Shown here one piece after another: positions 23,727-32,491 of a DNA stretch of 35,980 nucleotides (its first letter is position 1; each line of letters starts with the position of its first letter). Below the pieces are notes generated by a model that worked only from the letters and a program-made list of their open reading frames with translations, made no database searches and had not been told where the DNA came from. Location: positions 1 to 35,980 of the forward strand of contig JAITSE010000070.1 of the NCBI GenBank assembly GCA_031288005.1. The letters run 5' to 3'. The position numbers and the translations under genes are program-made. The DNA is from Treponema sp. GTDB taxonomy: Bacteria; Spirochaetota; Spirochaetia; Treponematales; Breznakiellaceae.

Positions 23727-24539
23727 ATGGGGAAGGTCCTTGGGAATAATTCTCAGAATTATTCCTTGGAACAGAAAACAGAAGAGGAACTCTGGGTTGA
23801 ATACCGTCAGAATAAAGATCCGAAGATCCGTGAGGCATTTATTAAGCAATACGCTCCACTGGTGAAGTATGTGGCCGGGAAAGTTGCAGTCGGTATGCCC
23901 CACAACGTTGAGTTTGATGATCTTGTGGGTTTTGGGGTTTTTGGATTGATTGACGCTATTGACAGGTTTGATCCCGAAAAGAACGTAAAGTTCAAAACTT
24001 ATGCGGTTCCCCGGATTAAGGGCGCAATTTTTGACGAACTTAGATCCATAGACTGGGTTCCCAGGTCGGTCCGTCAAAAGACTAAAGAAGTTGAAGAAAC
24101 CATAGGCGCCCTGGAGGCCCAGCTTGGCCGGAGCGCCACGGATCAGGAAATTGCCGAAGCGTTGGGAATGAATGAAAATGAATTTCTCAAAACCATGATG
24201 CGTATTTCCGCTACATCAATATTATCTCTTAATGATGTATGGTTTTCCGGAGATGAGAACGACAAAGTTTCCATCGGTGACAGCATAGAATCTCCTGTAA
24301 GCCTGAATCCAGATATAATTGTGGAAAAAAATGAAATCAGGCAGATAATAATCAATTCCATAAACGAACTGCCGGATAAAGAAAAAAAAATACTCGTCCT
24401 CTATTATTATGAAGATTTGACCTTAAAAGAAATAGGACAGGTAATGGGAATCACGGAGTCCCGAGTATCCCAACTGCATACCAAAGCCATTTTACGGCTT
24501 CGCTCTAAACTGACGAATGTCCGCAAGGGGATTGTTTAG
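23727..24539 (+). CDS. fliA: Flagellar sigma factor sigma-28 (FliA/WhiG family)
   Basis: The 270-aa protein has sigma region 2 (about residues 30-110, with VEFDDLVGFGVFGLIDAIDR and FKTYAVPRIKGAIFDELRS), region 3 (about 120-170) and region 4 (about 205-262, with LPDKEKKILVLYYYEDLTLK and a helix-turn-helix TLKEIGQVMGITESRVSQLH). This is the FliA/WhiG class, expected to direct late flagellar and chemotaxis genes. No anti-sigma FlgM is visible in the window. The gene sits inside the operon, as in other treponemes. Confidence 0.95.
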   Translation: MGKVLGNNSQNYSLEQKTEEELWVEYRQNKDPKIREAFIKQYAPLVKYVAGKVAVGMPHNVEFDDLVGFGVFGLIDAIDRFDPEKNVKFKTYAVPRIKGAIFDELRSIDWVPRSVRQKTKEVEETIGALEAQLGRSATDQEIAEALGMNENEFLKTMMRISATSILSLNDVWFSGDENDKVSIGDSIESPVSLNPDIIVEKNEIRQIIINSINELPDKEKKILVLYYYEDLTLKEIGQVMGITESRVSQLHTKAILRLRSKLTNVRKGIV

Positions 24540-24543
24540 GGTA

Positions 24544-26502
24544 ATGGTCGAATTTGCCCAGTTTCAGCAAATTGTCCGGGAACAATTAGCGAAGGATCGG
24601 ATTATACGTTCCGTAGAGGCTGAGGGGGCTACCGTGGAAGCCGCTGTTACCGAAGCGGCAGTCTTACTTAGCATTCCTGTCAGGCGGATGGAATACGAGA
24701 TTGTTGAGCGTGGTTTCTCTGGATTCTGGGGGGCGGGGCAGAAAAATTGGAAAATTAAAGCCTATGAGCGTTTTGCGGCGTCTGAAAAAGACGATACTGT
24801 TGAAGTTGACACCGATGAAATAGAATATGCGGAAGCTCCTATTGAGGACAGAGAAGGTCAAGTTTTTGTTCATTTCAGCGCCGACGGCGCGCTTTTAAAG
24901 ATTACCCCGCCCCAGGGCAAGGGCAGTTGGGTTACCGAAGAGCAGGCGCTCAACGCTCTGACCGTGCGGAAGACGACGGATATTGACAGTCCGATGATAA
25001 GCGAAGCTGTAAGAAAAGCGGACGGCGAGTATGTTCTGGTTGGACAGTTTGAGCACAATCCGGCGGACGATGCTTTTGTTTCGGTAACAATTACGGATGA
25101 GGAGATGAAGGCGCTGATTTACGTCAATCCTCCGGGTCCGGCGGGTTATGATATTTCATTTGAAGGTTTTATGAATATTTTGCAAAGCAATAACGTTGTT
25201 TTTGGGATAGATCAGGAATTCTTGAAACAATTTGCGGACAATCCGGTCTATGGTGAAGATATTCAGGCTGCCGCGGGGCTCCGTCCGTCGAATGGGCGGG
25301 ACGCTTTTTTTGAGTATAATTTTGACATCGCCCAGAACAAGATACGCATCCGGGAAGGTATTGACGGCAGAGTTGATTTTAAGGAACTCAATATTATTCA
25401 GAATGTTGTCGAAGGCCAGCCCTTGGCAAAAAAAATACCCGCGGAAAGCGGAACTGCCGGAAAAACGGTGACCGGTAAAACCCTCCCCGCAAAAGACGGC
25501 AAAGACGCGCCTATGCCCCTGGGGAACAATGTCCGGGTTGACGATGACGGGCTTACGATATTAGCGGAAGTGAACGGCCAGGTGCTGTTTGTTTCCGGCA
25601 GAATCAGCGTTGAATCCGTTTATGTGGTCCCGGGAAATGTAGATATAAAAAGCGGGAATATCATATTCCTGGGGAACGTGCAAATTAAAGGCAATGTGGA
25701 AGACGGATTCTCCGTTAAGGCCACAGGCAACATCGAGGTAAACGGGACCGTTGAGAGGGCGGAACTGGACGCCGAAGGGGACATTATCGTTCATCAGGGT
25801 ATAACCGGGAAGGGTATGGGTACGCTGAAAGCCGGACGCTCCCTTTGGGCGCGGTTTATCGAGAACGCTACAATAGAAGCGGGGAATATGGTGGTGGTTT
25901 CCGACGGAATCATCAATTCCCATGTAGATGCCAACAAACGGATTATCTGCCAGGGCAAGCGGGCCAACATTGTCGGCGGGCATCTCAGGGCGGCGGAAGA
26001 GATCAACGCTAAAGTGCTGGGCAGCCCGACAAGCGGCACGGAAACCATCTGTGAAGCCGGCTTTGATCCCAAAAGCAAGAAGCAGCTTGATAATTGCTTC
26101 CTGCGGCGGGCGGAGTTGGAAGAGGAGCTTGAGAAAATCCAGCTTAACCTCAAAACTCTTGCGGCTATGACGAAACAGCAAAAAAATCTTCCTGAAGACA
26201 AAGCGGCCTATGAGAAAGAGCTGACGGAAAAAGCGCGGGACTTGACAGAAGATCTGCGCGGCATTAATGAGGAAGTGGAAAGGATACAGGAATTTCTTAA
26301 TAATCTGAAAAACCAGGGCAGGATTTCGGCTTCCTCCAAAGTGCATCCCGGCGTAAAAATCATAATCCGAGATGTACGAGAAGACGTACGCGCCGAATAT
26401 AAGGCGGTAACTTTTATTCTGGAAAACGGCCTTATCCGGGCGGCTCACTATGAAGCGCCGGAAAATACCGGAGCAGGACCCGATGGCAATACAGCCGATT
26501 GA
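24544..26502 (+). CDS. fapA: FapA/DUF342 family protein with Jag_N-like N-terminus
   Basis: The 652-aa product begins with a Jag_N-like segment (about residues 15-70, VEAEGATVEAAVTEAAVLL then GFSGFWGAGQKNWKIKAYE). A FapA (DUF342) region follows, with its beta-rich core of about 270-500 (VDGRVDFKELNIIQNVVEGQ, VPGNVDIKSGNIIFLGNVQIKG, NIEVNGTVERAELDAEGDI). A coiled coil lies at about 520-590. FapA in Vibrio affects polar assembly and signalling; the DUF342 core resembles polymer-forming bactofilin-like folds. The start is ATG 24544, five bases after the fliA stop; an earlier frame start would overlap fliA. There is no signal peptide, so it is probably cytosolic. Confidence 0.85.
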   Translation: MVEFAQFQQIVREQLAKDRIIRSVEAEGATVEAAVTEAAVLLSIPVRRMEYEIVERGFSGFWGAGQKNWKIKAYERFAASEKDDTVEVDTDEIEYAEAPIEDREGQVFVHFSADGALLKITPPQGKGSWVTEEQALNALTVRKTTDIDSPMISEAVRKADGEYVLVGQFEHNPADDAFVSVTITDEEMKALIYVNPPGPAGYDISFEGFMNILQSNNVVFGIDQEFLKQFADNPVYGEDIQAAAGLRPSNGRDAFFEYNFDIAQNKIRIREGIDGRVDFKELNIIQNVVEGQPLAKKIPAESGTAGKTVTGKTLPAKDGKDAPMPLGNNVRVDDDGLTILAEVNGQVLFVSGRISVESVYVVPGNVDIKSGNIIFLGNVQIKGNVEDGFSVKATGNIEVNGTVERAELDAEGDIIVHQGITGKGMGTLKAGRSLWARFIENATIEAGNMVVVSDGIINSHVDANKRIICQGKRANIVGGHLRAAEEINAKVLGSPTSGTETICEAGFDPKSKKQLDNCFLRRAELEEELEKIQLNLKTLAAMTKQQKNLPEDKAAYEKELTEKARDLTEDLRGINEEVERIQEFLNNLKNQGRISASSKVHPGVKIIIRDVREDVRAEYKAVTFILENGLIRAAHYEAPENTGAGPDGNTAD

Positions 26503-26812
26503 TCTCCAAACCTTGTTTACCCAAGTGGAAAAGGTCGGCAAGGAGCAGATGAATCAGAGGGAAGGCGCTCATCTTCAGTCGGTCCTCCAGAACGCCCAGA
26601 TTCAAAAAAAAACCGATGAACACTTTCATTCCGTAAATGAACTCCAGGATACAGGCGACGGGGCGGAGCGGGTCAAAGACCGCGGCGGCAGGCGCCAGGA
26701 CCATCACGGCAGAAAGCCCGGGGGGGAAAACTCTTCCGGCCCGGAAGACGGGAAGGAGCCGCCTGTAATCCGGGATCCTGCCCTGGGCAAGAACATAGAC
26801 ATCAGCGGCTAG
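26483..26812 (+). CDS. Small hydrophilic protein of the flagellar operon, unknown function
   Basis: The 109-aa product has no membrane segment and no cysteine. The N-terminal half is helical (IQPIDLQTLFTQVEKVGKEQ), and the C-terminal half is charged and Gly/Pro-rich, probably disordered. ATG 26483 overlaps the end of fapA by 20 bases and has GGAG near 26470 upstream. An earlier in-frame start at 26450 is less likely. I do not recognise a family domain; similar small genes follow fapA in other spirochaete operons, which supports that it is real. Confidence 0.65.
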   Translation: MAIQPIDLQTLFTQVEKVGKEQMNQREGAHLQSVLQNAQIQKKTDEHFHSVNELQDTGDGAERVKDRGGRRQDHHGRKPGGENSSGPEDGKEPPVIRDPALGKNIDISG

Positions 26813-26818
26813 GCTGCC

Positions 26819-27421
26819 ATGCTTGTCCCCCTGATCATCGCCGCCGCCGGCCTTATCTTGAGCGGTTTTTCCTTTCTCTTTTGCTTTGCTTATATGAAAC
26901 GCCGCACCGGAAAGGAACGGCTCCTGGCTGAACTCAGCGATGAAATCGCCGGCCTTATTCGGGATGTCAATGAGATTACCAACCGGGACGTCCTTCTTGT
27001 TGAAGACCGGGTAAAAACTCTTAGGTCCCTTTTGGAAGATACAGACCGGCGCATCGCGCTTTTGGCCGGGGAAGTATCCCACCTCAAGGCCCAGGACGAT
27101 GTCTATGTTGAGCTCGGCAGACTCCGCAGCCCCGCCGCTGGCTTAGACGGGGAAAAAAGCGGAAACCCCAACCCTCCGCCGGAAGAGAAAAAAAAGCCTC
27201 GGCCCCCGGCGCAGACCTATTCGCCCCGGATCGTCCGTTCTTCCGCTCAAATTGCCCCAAAAGCGCCGCCTTTCACCGAGCAGGCCGCCGAGCTATACCG
27301 GGCGGGTTTTTCCCCTGAGCTTATAGCCCTCCGTCTGGGCGCGGCCTTGTCAGAGGTAGAGCTTGCCATAGCCCTGGCGGTGGGAAAGAGACCTGGAACC
27401 CATGGGACCTCCGGTCCCTAA
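26819..27421 (+). CDS. Membrane-anchored coiled-coil protein, last gene of the operon
   Basis: The 200-aa product has one N-terminal membrane helix (about residues 3-27), a charged coiled coil (about 30-95), a Pro/Lys-rich linker (about 105-145) and a C-terminal helical segment (about 155-190, EQAAELYRAGFSPELIALRLG) like a small helix-turn-helix. Function is unknown; the build would suit a scaffold at the inner membrane. It follows the previous gene by six bases. The last codons coincide with a terminator-like hairpin (27395-27430), so the C-terminus GTSGP is partly shaped by that repeat. Confidence 0.7.
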   Translation: MLVPLIIAAAGLILSGFSFLFCFAYMKRRTGKERLLAELSDEIAGLIRDVNEITNRDVLLVEDRVKTLRSLLEDTDRRIALLAGEVSHLKAQDDVYVELGRLRSPAAGLDGEKSGNPNPPPEEKKKPRPPAQTYSPRIVRSSAQIAPKAPPFTEQAAELYRAGFSPELIALRLGAALSEVELAIALAVGKRPGTHGTSGP

Positions 27422-27430
27422 GCGGGTTCC
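27395..27430 (+). terminator. Nested hairpin at the end of the flagellar operon
   Basis: GGAACCC (27395-27401) pairs with GGGTTCC (27424-27430), and inside it GGGACC-TCC-GGTCCC (27404-27418) forms a second stem. The inner stem ends at the TAA stop of the last gene. No U-run follows, so efficient intrinsic termination is not certain. The inner hairpin has the TCC loop seen in the other repeats. Confidence 0.45.
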
Positions 27431-27871
27431 TTAAGAATTAGGGAAAAGACGCTCCCTCCGCCCTAAAGCTAAACTTGCCCCGCAGAATTTCTTAACCGCG
27501 AAGTCGAATCTAACCATCGGTTCGCAGTCGAATAAGTAAAAAAGAAGTAAAGAAAAACCATCTCTCCTTCTTTCTTCCGCCTTCTTTATTCGACATTGCG
27601 GTAAATTTTTTTCGCGACGCTGTAGTCTGGGGCTTAGGGGGGAGGGCCAATGGACTTTAGAAACCGTGAGACCGCTATGGAATCTAAGCTTCCGCGGTCT
27701 AATGCGGTTTATGAGACTTGGAGAAACGTTTCTGAGACTTAGAAAAACGTTTCCGGGACTTTGGGAAAAGACGCTGAGACTTCCCCACTGTAATATGAGA
27801 CTTCTAAAGTGGACTTAGAACCGGCCTGTAGAACCACTGCAATCAGGTGGTGCCTGATTGCAGGAGACCCA
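27422..27871. other. Convergent intergenic region without a gene
   Basis: The 450 bases separate the ends of the flagellar and rod-shape operons. They contain AT-rich stretches (27530-27610), scattered GAGACTT words (27715-27805), two AAACGTTT palindromes (27724 and 27745 areas) and a strong hairpin at the right end. No credible coding sequence is seen. Confidence 0.6.
27837..27863 (-). terminator. Hairpin after rodA
   Basis: A perfect 11-bp stem CTGCAATCAGG/CCTGATTGCAG with a five-base loop starts eight bases after the rodA stop codon on the minus strand. The following bases are only moderately T-rich. It is the likely end of the rod-shape operon and could also stop read-through from the other side. 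Confidence 0.5.
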
Positions 27872-29182
27872 TTAGTGTTCGTACCGCCGTATATAAACGC
27901 TAAGCGCCAGACCTATGCCGGTCATGGCGGACAGGAGCGCCGAACCGCCGTAGGACATGAACAGGAGAGGTATCCCCGTGATGGGCATGATTCCCATGGT
28001 CATTCCCACATTCACAAGAAAATGAAAGGCGTACATGGCGGAAAGGCCGGCGGCGATATAGGAGCCATAGGTATCCGAAGCGATTTTCATGGTTTTGATA
28101 AGGCGCAGGCAGATGAACAGGAAAAGGCCGAAGACGAGCAGGCCGCCCAAAAACCCCCGCTCTTCGGCAAAAATTGAAAAAATAAAATCCGTACTCTGCT
28201 GGGGCAGAAACCGGTAGTGGCTCTGAGTTCCCTGGAGGTATCCTTTTCCCCAAAGCCCGCCTGAGCCGATGGCGGTGATGGACTGGATGATATTCCACCC
28301 CGAACCCCGGGGGTCCACGTTGGGATCAAGGAAAACGATGAGCCGCATGATCTGGTAATCCTTTAATACCTTATGGGACAAAAAGGACGCACCCAGAGAG
28401 AAGATTCCGGCGGCAGCGTTGTAGGCTATCCAATAAAAGTAGGATTTCTTGAACCGCAAAAAACCAAAAACAGCGATGGACAGGATAGAGGCAAGGGCAA
28501 TAACGGAAATCCCAGTAAAGCGGAGGTCCATGAGCATATTCAGGGAGGGCATGGAGCTCTGGACGATGTAAGACTGCCAGAGGGGCAGTACCATGAGGAC
28601 GCAGGTTAGTCCTATGCAGATCCCAAGAAAGGCCACGTAGCGGATGGAAAGGCCGGCGATAAAGGTCATCACAAGAAGTATGGGGATGAACACTAAAGAT
28701 GTGCCGAAATCAGGTTGAATCAGGACGAGGCCCATAGGGACGAGAACTATCGCGCAGGATAATATAAAACGCAGTAAACTATTCGGGTTTTTTCTTGTGG
28801 CGTCAAGGTACCGGGCAAGCAGCAGGATTGTGGTGATTTTGGCAAATTCGGAAGGTTGTATGCCGAAGGAGCCTATGCCAAGCCAGGCACGAGCGCCGTT
28901 TACCTGGCGTCCAAAAATACAGGTAAAGGCCAGAAGTCCCAAGGTCCCCAAATACAGGTAAATTGAAATATCATAGAGTCTGCGGTAATTGATCATGGCC
29001 AGTACAAGGATCAGCACAAGTCCCGCCGAAGCCCAAACGATCTGCTTGATGTATTCACTGGATGTAGAAATGCCGGAAGAGCTTATACCGGCGGAATAAA
29101 TGAAAAATATGCCCAGCACGGAAAGAGTTATTACCGCAAAGAGAAGAGGGTAGTCAATCTCAAGAAAATCTCTTGCCCGCAT
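27872..29182 (-). CDS. rodA: Rod-shape peptidoglycan polymerase RodA (SEDS family)
   Basis: The 436-aa protein has about ten membrane helices and SEDS signatures: IGSFGIQPSEFAKI, a QPDFGTSLVF segment, QSTDFIFSIFAEERGFLGG and GIPLLFMSYGGSALL. It is a glycosyltransferase that makes glycan strands from lipid II with PBP2. It is longer than E. coli RodA (370 aa) because of extra loop sequence in the middle. The start at 29182 gives MRARDFLEIDYPLLF and overlaps the PBP2 stop by one base (TAATG); a longer upstream extension in this frame lies within the PBP2 gene and is not counted. Confidence 0.95.
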   Translation of the reverse strand: MRARDFLEIDYPLLFAVITLSVLGIFFIYSAGISSSGISTSSEYIKQIVWASAGLVLILVLAMINYRRLYDISIYLYLGTLGLLAFTCIFGRQVNGARAWLGIGSFGIQPSEFAKITTILLLARYLDATRKNPNSLLRFILSCAIVLVPMGLVLIQPDFGTSLVFIPILLVMTFIAGLSIRYVAFLGICIGLTCVLMVLPLWQSYIVQSSMPSLNMLMDLRFTGISVIALASILSIAVFGFLRFKKSYFYWIAYNAAAGIFSLGASFLSHKVLKDYQIMRLIVFLDPNVDPRGSGWNIIQSITAIGSGGLWGKGYLQGTQSHYRFLPQQSTDFIFSIFAEERGFLGGLLVFGLFLFICLRLIKTMKIASDTYGSYIAAGLSAMYAFHFLVNVGMTMGIMPITGIPLLFMSYGGSALLSAMTGIGLALSVYIRRYEH

Positions 29183-31068
29183 TATTCCCGGCGTCCCTGT
29201 ATAGGCATGATGTACTGTAAGCCCAAGGCGCTGACAGCATCTTCGTAGGTTTGGTCCGCGAATATGCCCTGAAAAATGATGGCCGACGCATAGGGCGCCC
29301 ACCATTCCCAGGTGTTTGTGGCTTCCACTATGATGGATACCACTACCTGTTCTTCAGGGTTGCCGGTTTCGTAAGGGGCGTAGGCGGCAAACCATGAATG
29401 CCACTTGTTCTGAAGCCCTACCTCGGCGGTTCCCGTCTTCCCCGCGATTTTTACGGATTTGATATTTAGCGGAAACTGGGCGGTTCCTTCGCTGATCACG
29501 GATCGCATATCCCGGCGCACCCGGGCGAAAATTTCGGGCCGGATTTCACTTTTGTGAAGGACGCTGCGGGGTGTTTCCTCTTCCACTTTTCCCGTAAAGG
29601 CGTTTCGTACTTCTTTCAATAGGTGCGGCTGGTATATAACCCCGTCATTAACCACCATGGAAACCATATTGGCCATTTGAATGGGAGTTACCAGGGTATA
29701 GCCCTGACCTATGGACATATTCATCGTATCCCCCCCCAGCCACCGTTCATGGAACCTGCGGTCTTTCCATTGGGGGGTGGGAATAAAGCCGCTGATCTCT
29801 CCCGGCAGGTCTACTCCCGACAGCTTGCCGAACCCGAATTCCAGGGCGTAGGAAACAATACGCTCCACCCCCAGATAATCCCGTCCCACATTCCAATAGT
29901 AAATATCGCAGGATTGAGCCATAGCCTGCTGCAAATTGAGCCTGCCGTGGCCGGGCTTAGGGATATGGCAGCGCCAGAGTCTCTCTCCGTAGGAAAGCAC
30001 CCCCTGGCAGTCGACAAGCTGTTCGACAGGAAAGGCGTTCTCCGTCAGTATTCCGGTGGTCATCACGATTTTGAAGGTCGAAGCCGGGGGATAGCTTGAC
30101 TGTATGGCCCGGTTCAGGAAGGGCTTGTTGGGATCGCCGATCAGAAGTTGGTATTTACTTTCCATACCGGTACTGATAAAGATGTTTGGATCATACCAAG
30201 GATAGGAGACCATGGCGAGAATCTCACCATTGGAAGGGCTGGTTACCACTACCGCCCCCATGCGGTTTCCCAGGGCCTTTTCAGCAAGGGTCTGAATAGA
30301 ACTGTCTATTGTGAGGACCAAATTTTTTCCCATTTCGGGCGGTTCCCTCAGGTAATTAACATCTTTAGCTATGCGTTGTCCCCGGACATCCACAGTCCGG
30401 GTTTCCATGCCTTTCTTTCCCCGGAGGAGCTCGTCGTACTGCTTTTCTATGCCGTCCTTGCCTATCAGGTCACCTTGCGTGTAGCCTTGGTTGTAGAGCA
30501 TGGTAAGCTCGTCCCTTGTAATTTCCCCCACGTAGCCTATGATGTGGGAGAGGCTTCCGGTTTCCAGGTAGTTCCGTATGGACCTAGACTGCCAGGAAAC
30601 GCCAGGCAGGGAATCCACGTTTTCCGCTAAAGAAGCTACTACAGCGAAAGAAACGTTAGCTGCGACTTCAACCGGCTGATAAAGGTAGTAATACTGTGAA
30701 GGTATCTTTCGCTCTATTTGTTCTTCCGGGACGCCGAGTATCATGGCGACCCGGCTTATGATGTCTCCGATTTTTCCCTGGGGCACCTCTACCGGGGTAA
30801 TGCTCACCGCAAAAGAATTGGCGTTGAGTACCAGCGTCCGGCTTAAATTTCTGTCATAGATTTCCCCTCTCTGGGCCGGAATTACGATGGAGCGCCGGGT
30901 TATATCCTGCGCCCTAGTGATATATATTTCACCAGCCAATATCTGCATACCGAAAAGTCTGATAGTATATCCGGCGAAAATGAGAGCAAATACTATCTGT
31001 AGAATATATATTCTGAAACCGTGCTGTTTTTTCGGTGGTGATGTATCCGGGGGCTGGATTAGCGGCAT
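29182..31068 (-). CDS. mrdA: Penicillin-binding protein 2 (class B transpeptidase)
   Basis: The 628-aa protein has a short cytosolic tail, one membrane anchor (about residues 18-42), a pedestal domain (about 55-240) and a transpeptidase domain (about 260-610). The catalytic motifs are STFK (Ser330-Lys333), SCD (386-388, the SxN position with Asp) and KTGTAE (Lys544). It crosslinks peptidoglycan in lateral-wall growth with RodA and MreBCD. Asp at the third place of SxN occurs in PBP2 proteins. The start codon overlaps the mreD stop by one base. Confidence 0.95.
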   Translation of the reverse strand: MPLIQPPDTSPPKKQHGFRIYILQIVFALIFAGYTIRLFGMQILAGEIYITRAQDITRRSIVIPAQRGEIYDRNLSRTLVLNANSFAVSITPVEVPQGKIGDIISRVAMILGVPEEQIERKIPSQYYYLYQPVEVAANVSFAVVASLAENVDSLPGVSWQSRSIRNYLETGSLSHIIGYVGEITRDELTMLYNQGYTQGDLIGKDGIEKQYDELLRGKKGMETRTVDVRGQRIAKDVNYLREPPEMGKNLVLTIDSSIQTLAEKALGNRMGAVVVTSPSNGEILAMVSYPWYDPNIFISTGMESKYQLLIGDPNKPFLNRAIQSSYPPASTFKIVMTTGILTENAFPVEQLVDCQGVLSYGERLWRCHIPKPGHGRLNLQQAMAQSCDIYYWNVGRDYLGVERIVSYALEFGFGKLSGVDLPGEISGFIPTPQWKDRRFHERWLGGDTMNMSIGQGYTLVTPIQMANMVSMVVNDGVIYQPHLLKEVRNAFTGKVEEETPRSVLHKSEIRPEIFARVRRDMRSVISEGTAQFPLNIKSVKIAGKTGTAEVGLQNKWHSWFAAYAPYETGNPEEQVVVSIIVEATNTWEWWAPYASAIIFQGIFADQTYEDAVSALGLQYIMPIQGRRE

Positions 31069-31571
31069 TAAGTTTTCCTTGTGCCAATCAGCAGCGGCTT
31101 AAAGAGTTTCAACAGTCCGAACAAAAAAGGCGCAGTAAAAGTATTTAGTATAAATTCCGCCCAAAATTCGGGTTCGGAAAGGTCATAGGCTGGAACGAAG
31201 CCCAGAAAAAGCAGATTTAAAATAAAACACAAAATCGCTTTTATCACGGTGGCCGCCGCGCAGAGGGCCATGGGAAGAAAAACGCCGTCAAGGAAGAAGG
31301 TTTCCTTCATGCGCCCCCCAGCGGCGCCTATCATTGTACGGACGAATGCATTAAGGCCCAAAGGCGCCGCGGAAAGGAAGTCTAACAGGATGCCGGAAAA
31401 AAAACCCGTCAGCTGCCCCGTCATGCTTCCGTTAACGTAAGCGCAGAATACCAGCACCCCAAGGGCAATGTCCGGTACGGCGTGATAGACGGACAAACGG
31501 GAAAGCAAAGTTGACTGAAGAATACCCGCGATCAGGGCAAAGAAGGTACCCCAGACAACCGGTTTACTCAT
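31068..31571 (-). CDS. mreD: Rod shape-determining protein MreD
   Basis: The 167-aa hydrophobic protein has about five membrane helices and the MreD features GILQSTLLSRLSVYHAVPDI and FFSGILLDFLSAAPLGLNAF. It links MreC and PBP2/RodA at the inner membrane. The ATG at 31571 overlaps the mreC end by eight bases (ATGAGTAA) and gives the N-terminus MSKPVVWG. A longer in-frame extension upstream is antisense-free but lies in mreC and is not favoured. Confidence 0.9.
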   Translation of the reverse strand: MSKPVVWGTFFALIAGILQSTLLSRLSVYHAVPDIALGVLVFCAYVNGSMTGQLTGFFSGILLDFLSAAPLGLNAFVRTMIGAAGGRMKETFFLDGVFLPMALCAAATVIKAILCFILNLLFLGFVPAYDLSEPEFWAEFILNTFTAPFLFGLLKLFKPLLIGTRKT

Positions 31572-32487
31572 CGGACCCGCCTTCGTTTCCGGTTTTCTCA
31601 CCGCGATCTCCGGCATCAGCACCGGAATTCGCGTCAATGACAAAAACGTATTCCAGCCGGGAAAAATTAACGGCGCTCTCCAGTTCCACTTCCATGGAAG
31701 CTTCGTATTCCTGATATAAGATGCGGCTCACCCTGCCTATATTGATCCCCTCAGGATAGACCGCGGAGGCTGCTTCGTTTATGCCGCTGGTTACAACGAT
31801 GTCGCCAAAATTAATTTCATCCCGGGCCTGTTTACTTATAAGACGCATGAGCAGGGGGTATTCGCCTTTCCCCTGGCCTTCCACAAGGCCATTGTAACGG
31901 GAAGAAGAAAAAACAGCAGGCACGAAGGCGCTTAAGTCGTAAACCGGCATCACTAGACTTTCAATCTGCCCGGCTTGTATAACTTTGCCGGCCAGGGCCT
32001 GGACGCCGTCATGGAAGGCAATGACAGGCATATTATAGGCCACGCCGTCCCTCTTCCCTTTGTTAATTACCATGGCGGAAAACAGATTATCCGGGTCTCT
32101 GCCTATAATTTTTGCCGGAATATGCCGGTAACTTATGATTTCAGAAAAACCGAGCTGTTCCCGCAGGCGGTTGTTTTCCTGGCGTATTTCCGCGGCGGTC
32201 CGCTCAAGCTGCTCGTACCGGGTCATGCGGGCGGCAAGTTCCGCGTATTCCTGCCGCAGAACAGACAGTTCCTGAATGGCGTGGACGGTCTGGGCCGCAA
32301 AGGAAGAAACGCCGTGAATTCCCCCCCGGATGCCTGAAAATAGGGAGAGCCCTATGCTACGGAAATCAACAATAAAACTACGGGTAGAAAAAAAGAGAAG
32401 CGAAAATGAAATGAGCGCTAGGACTAAAAAAATTAATGTATCGGTACTTATCCGTTTTTTGTGTTTCCATTCCCCATCGGTCCGCAT
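31564..32487 (-). CDS. mreC: Rod shape-determining protein MreC
   Basis: The 307-aa protein has a basic cytosolic tail, one membrane helix (about residues 15-38), a coiled coil (about 60-100, with ELAARMTRYEQLERTAAEIR) and the two beta-barrel lobes of the periplasmic domain (about 110-280, with AKIIGRDPDNLFSAMVINKG and VAYNMPV). It scaffolds PBP2 in the elongasome. It begins four bases after the mreB stop. The last 20 residues are Gly/Asp/Glu-rich. Confidence 0.93.
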   Translation of the reverse strand: MRTDGEWKHKKRISTDTLIFLVLALISFSLLFFSTRSFIVDFRSIGLSLFSGIRGGIHGVSSFAAQTVHAIQELSVLRQEYAELAARMTRYEQLERTAAEIRQENNRLREQLGFSEIISYRHIPAKIIGRDPDNLFSAMVINKGKRDGVAYNMPVIAFHDGVQALAGKVIQAGQIESLVMPVYDLSAFVPAVFSSSRYNGLVEGQGKGEYPLLMRLISKQARDEINFGDIVVTSGINEAASAVYPEGINIGRVSRILYQEYEASMEVELESAVNFSRLEYVFVIDANSGADAGDRGEKTGNEGGSDE

Positions 32488-32491
32488 GGCC

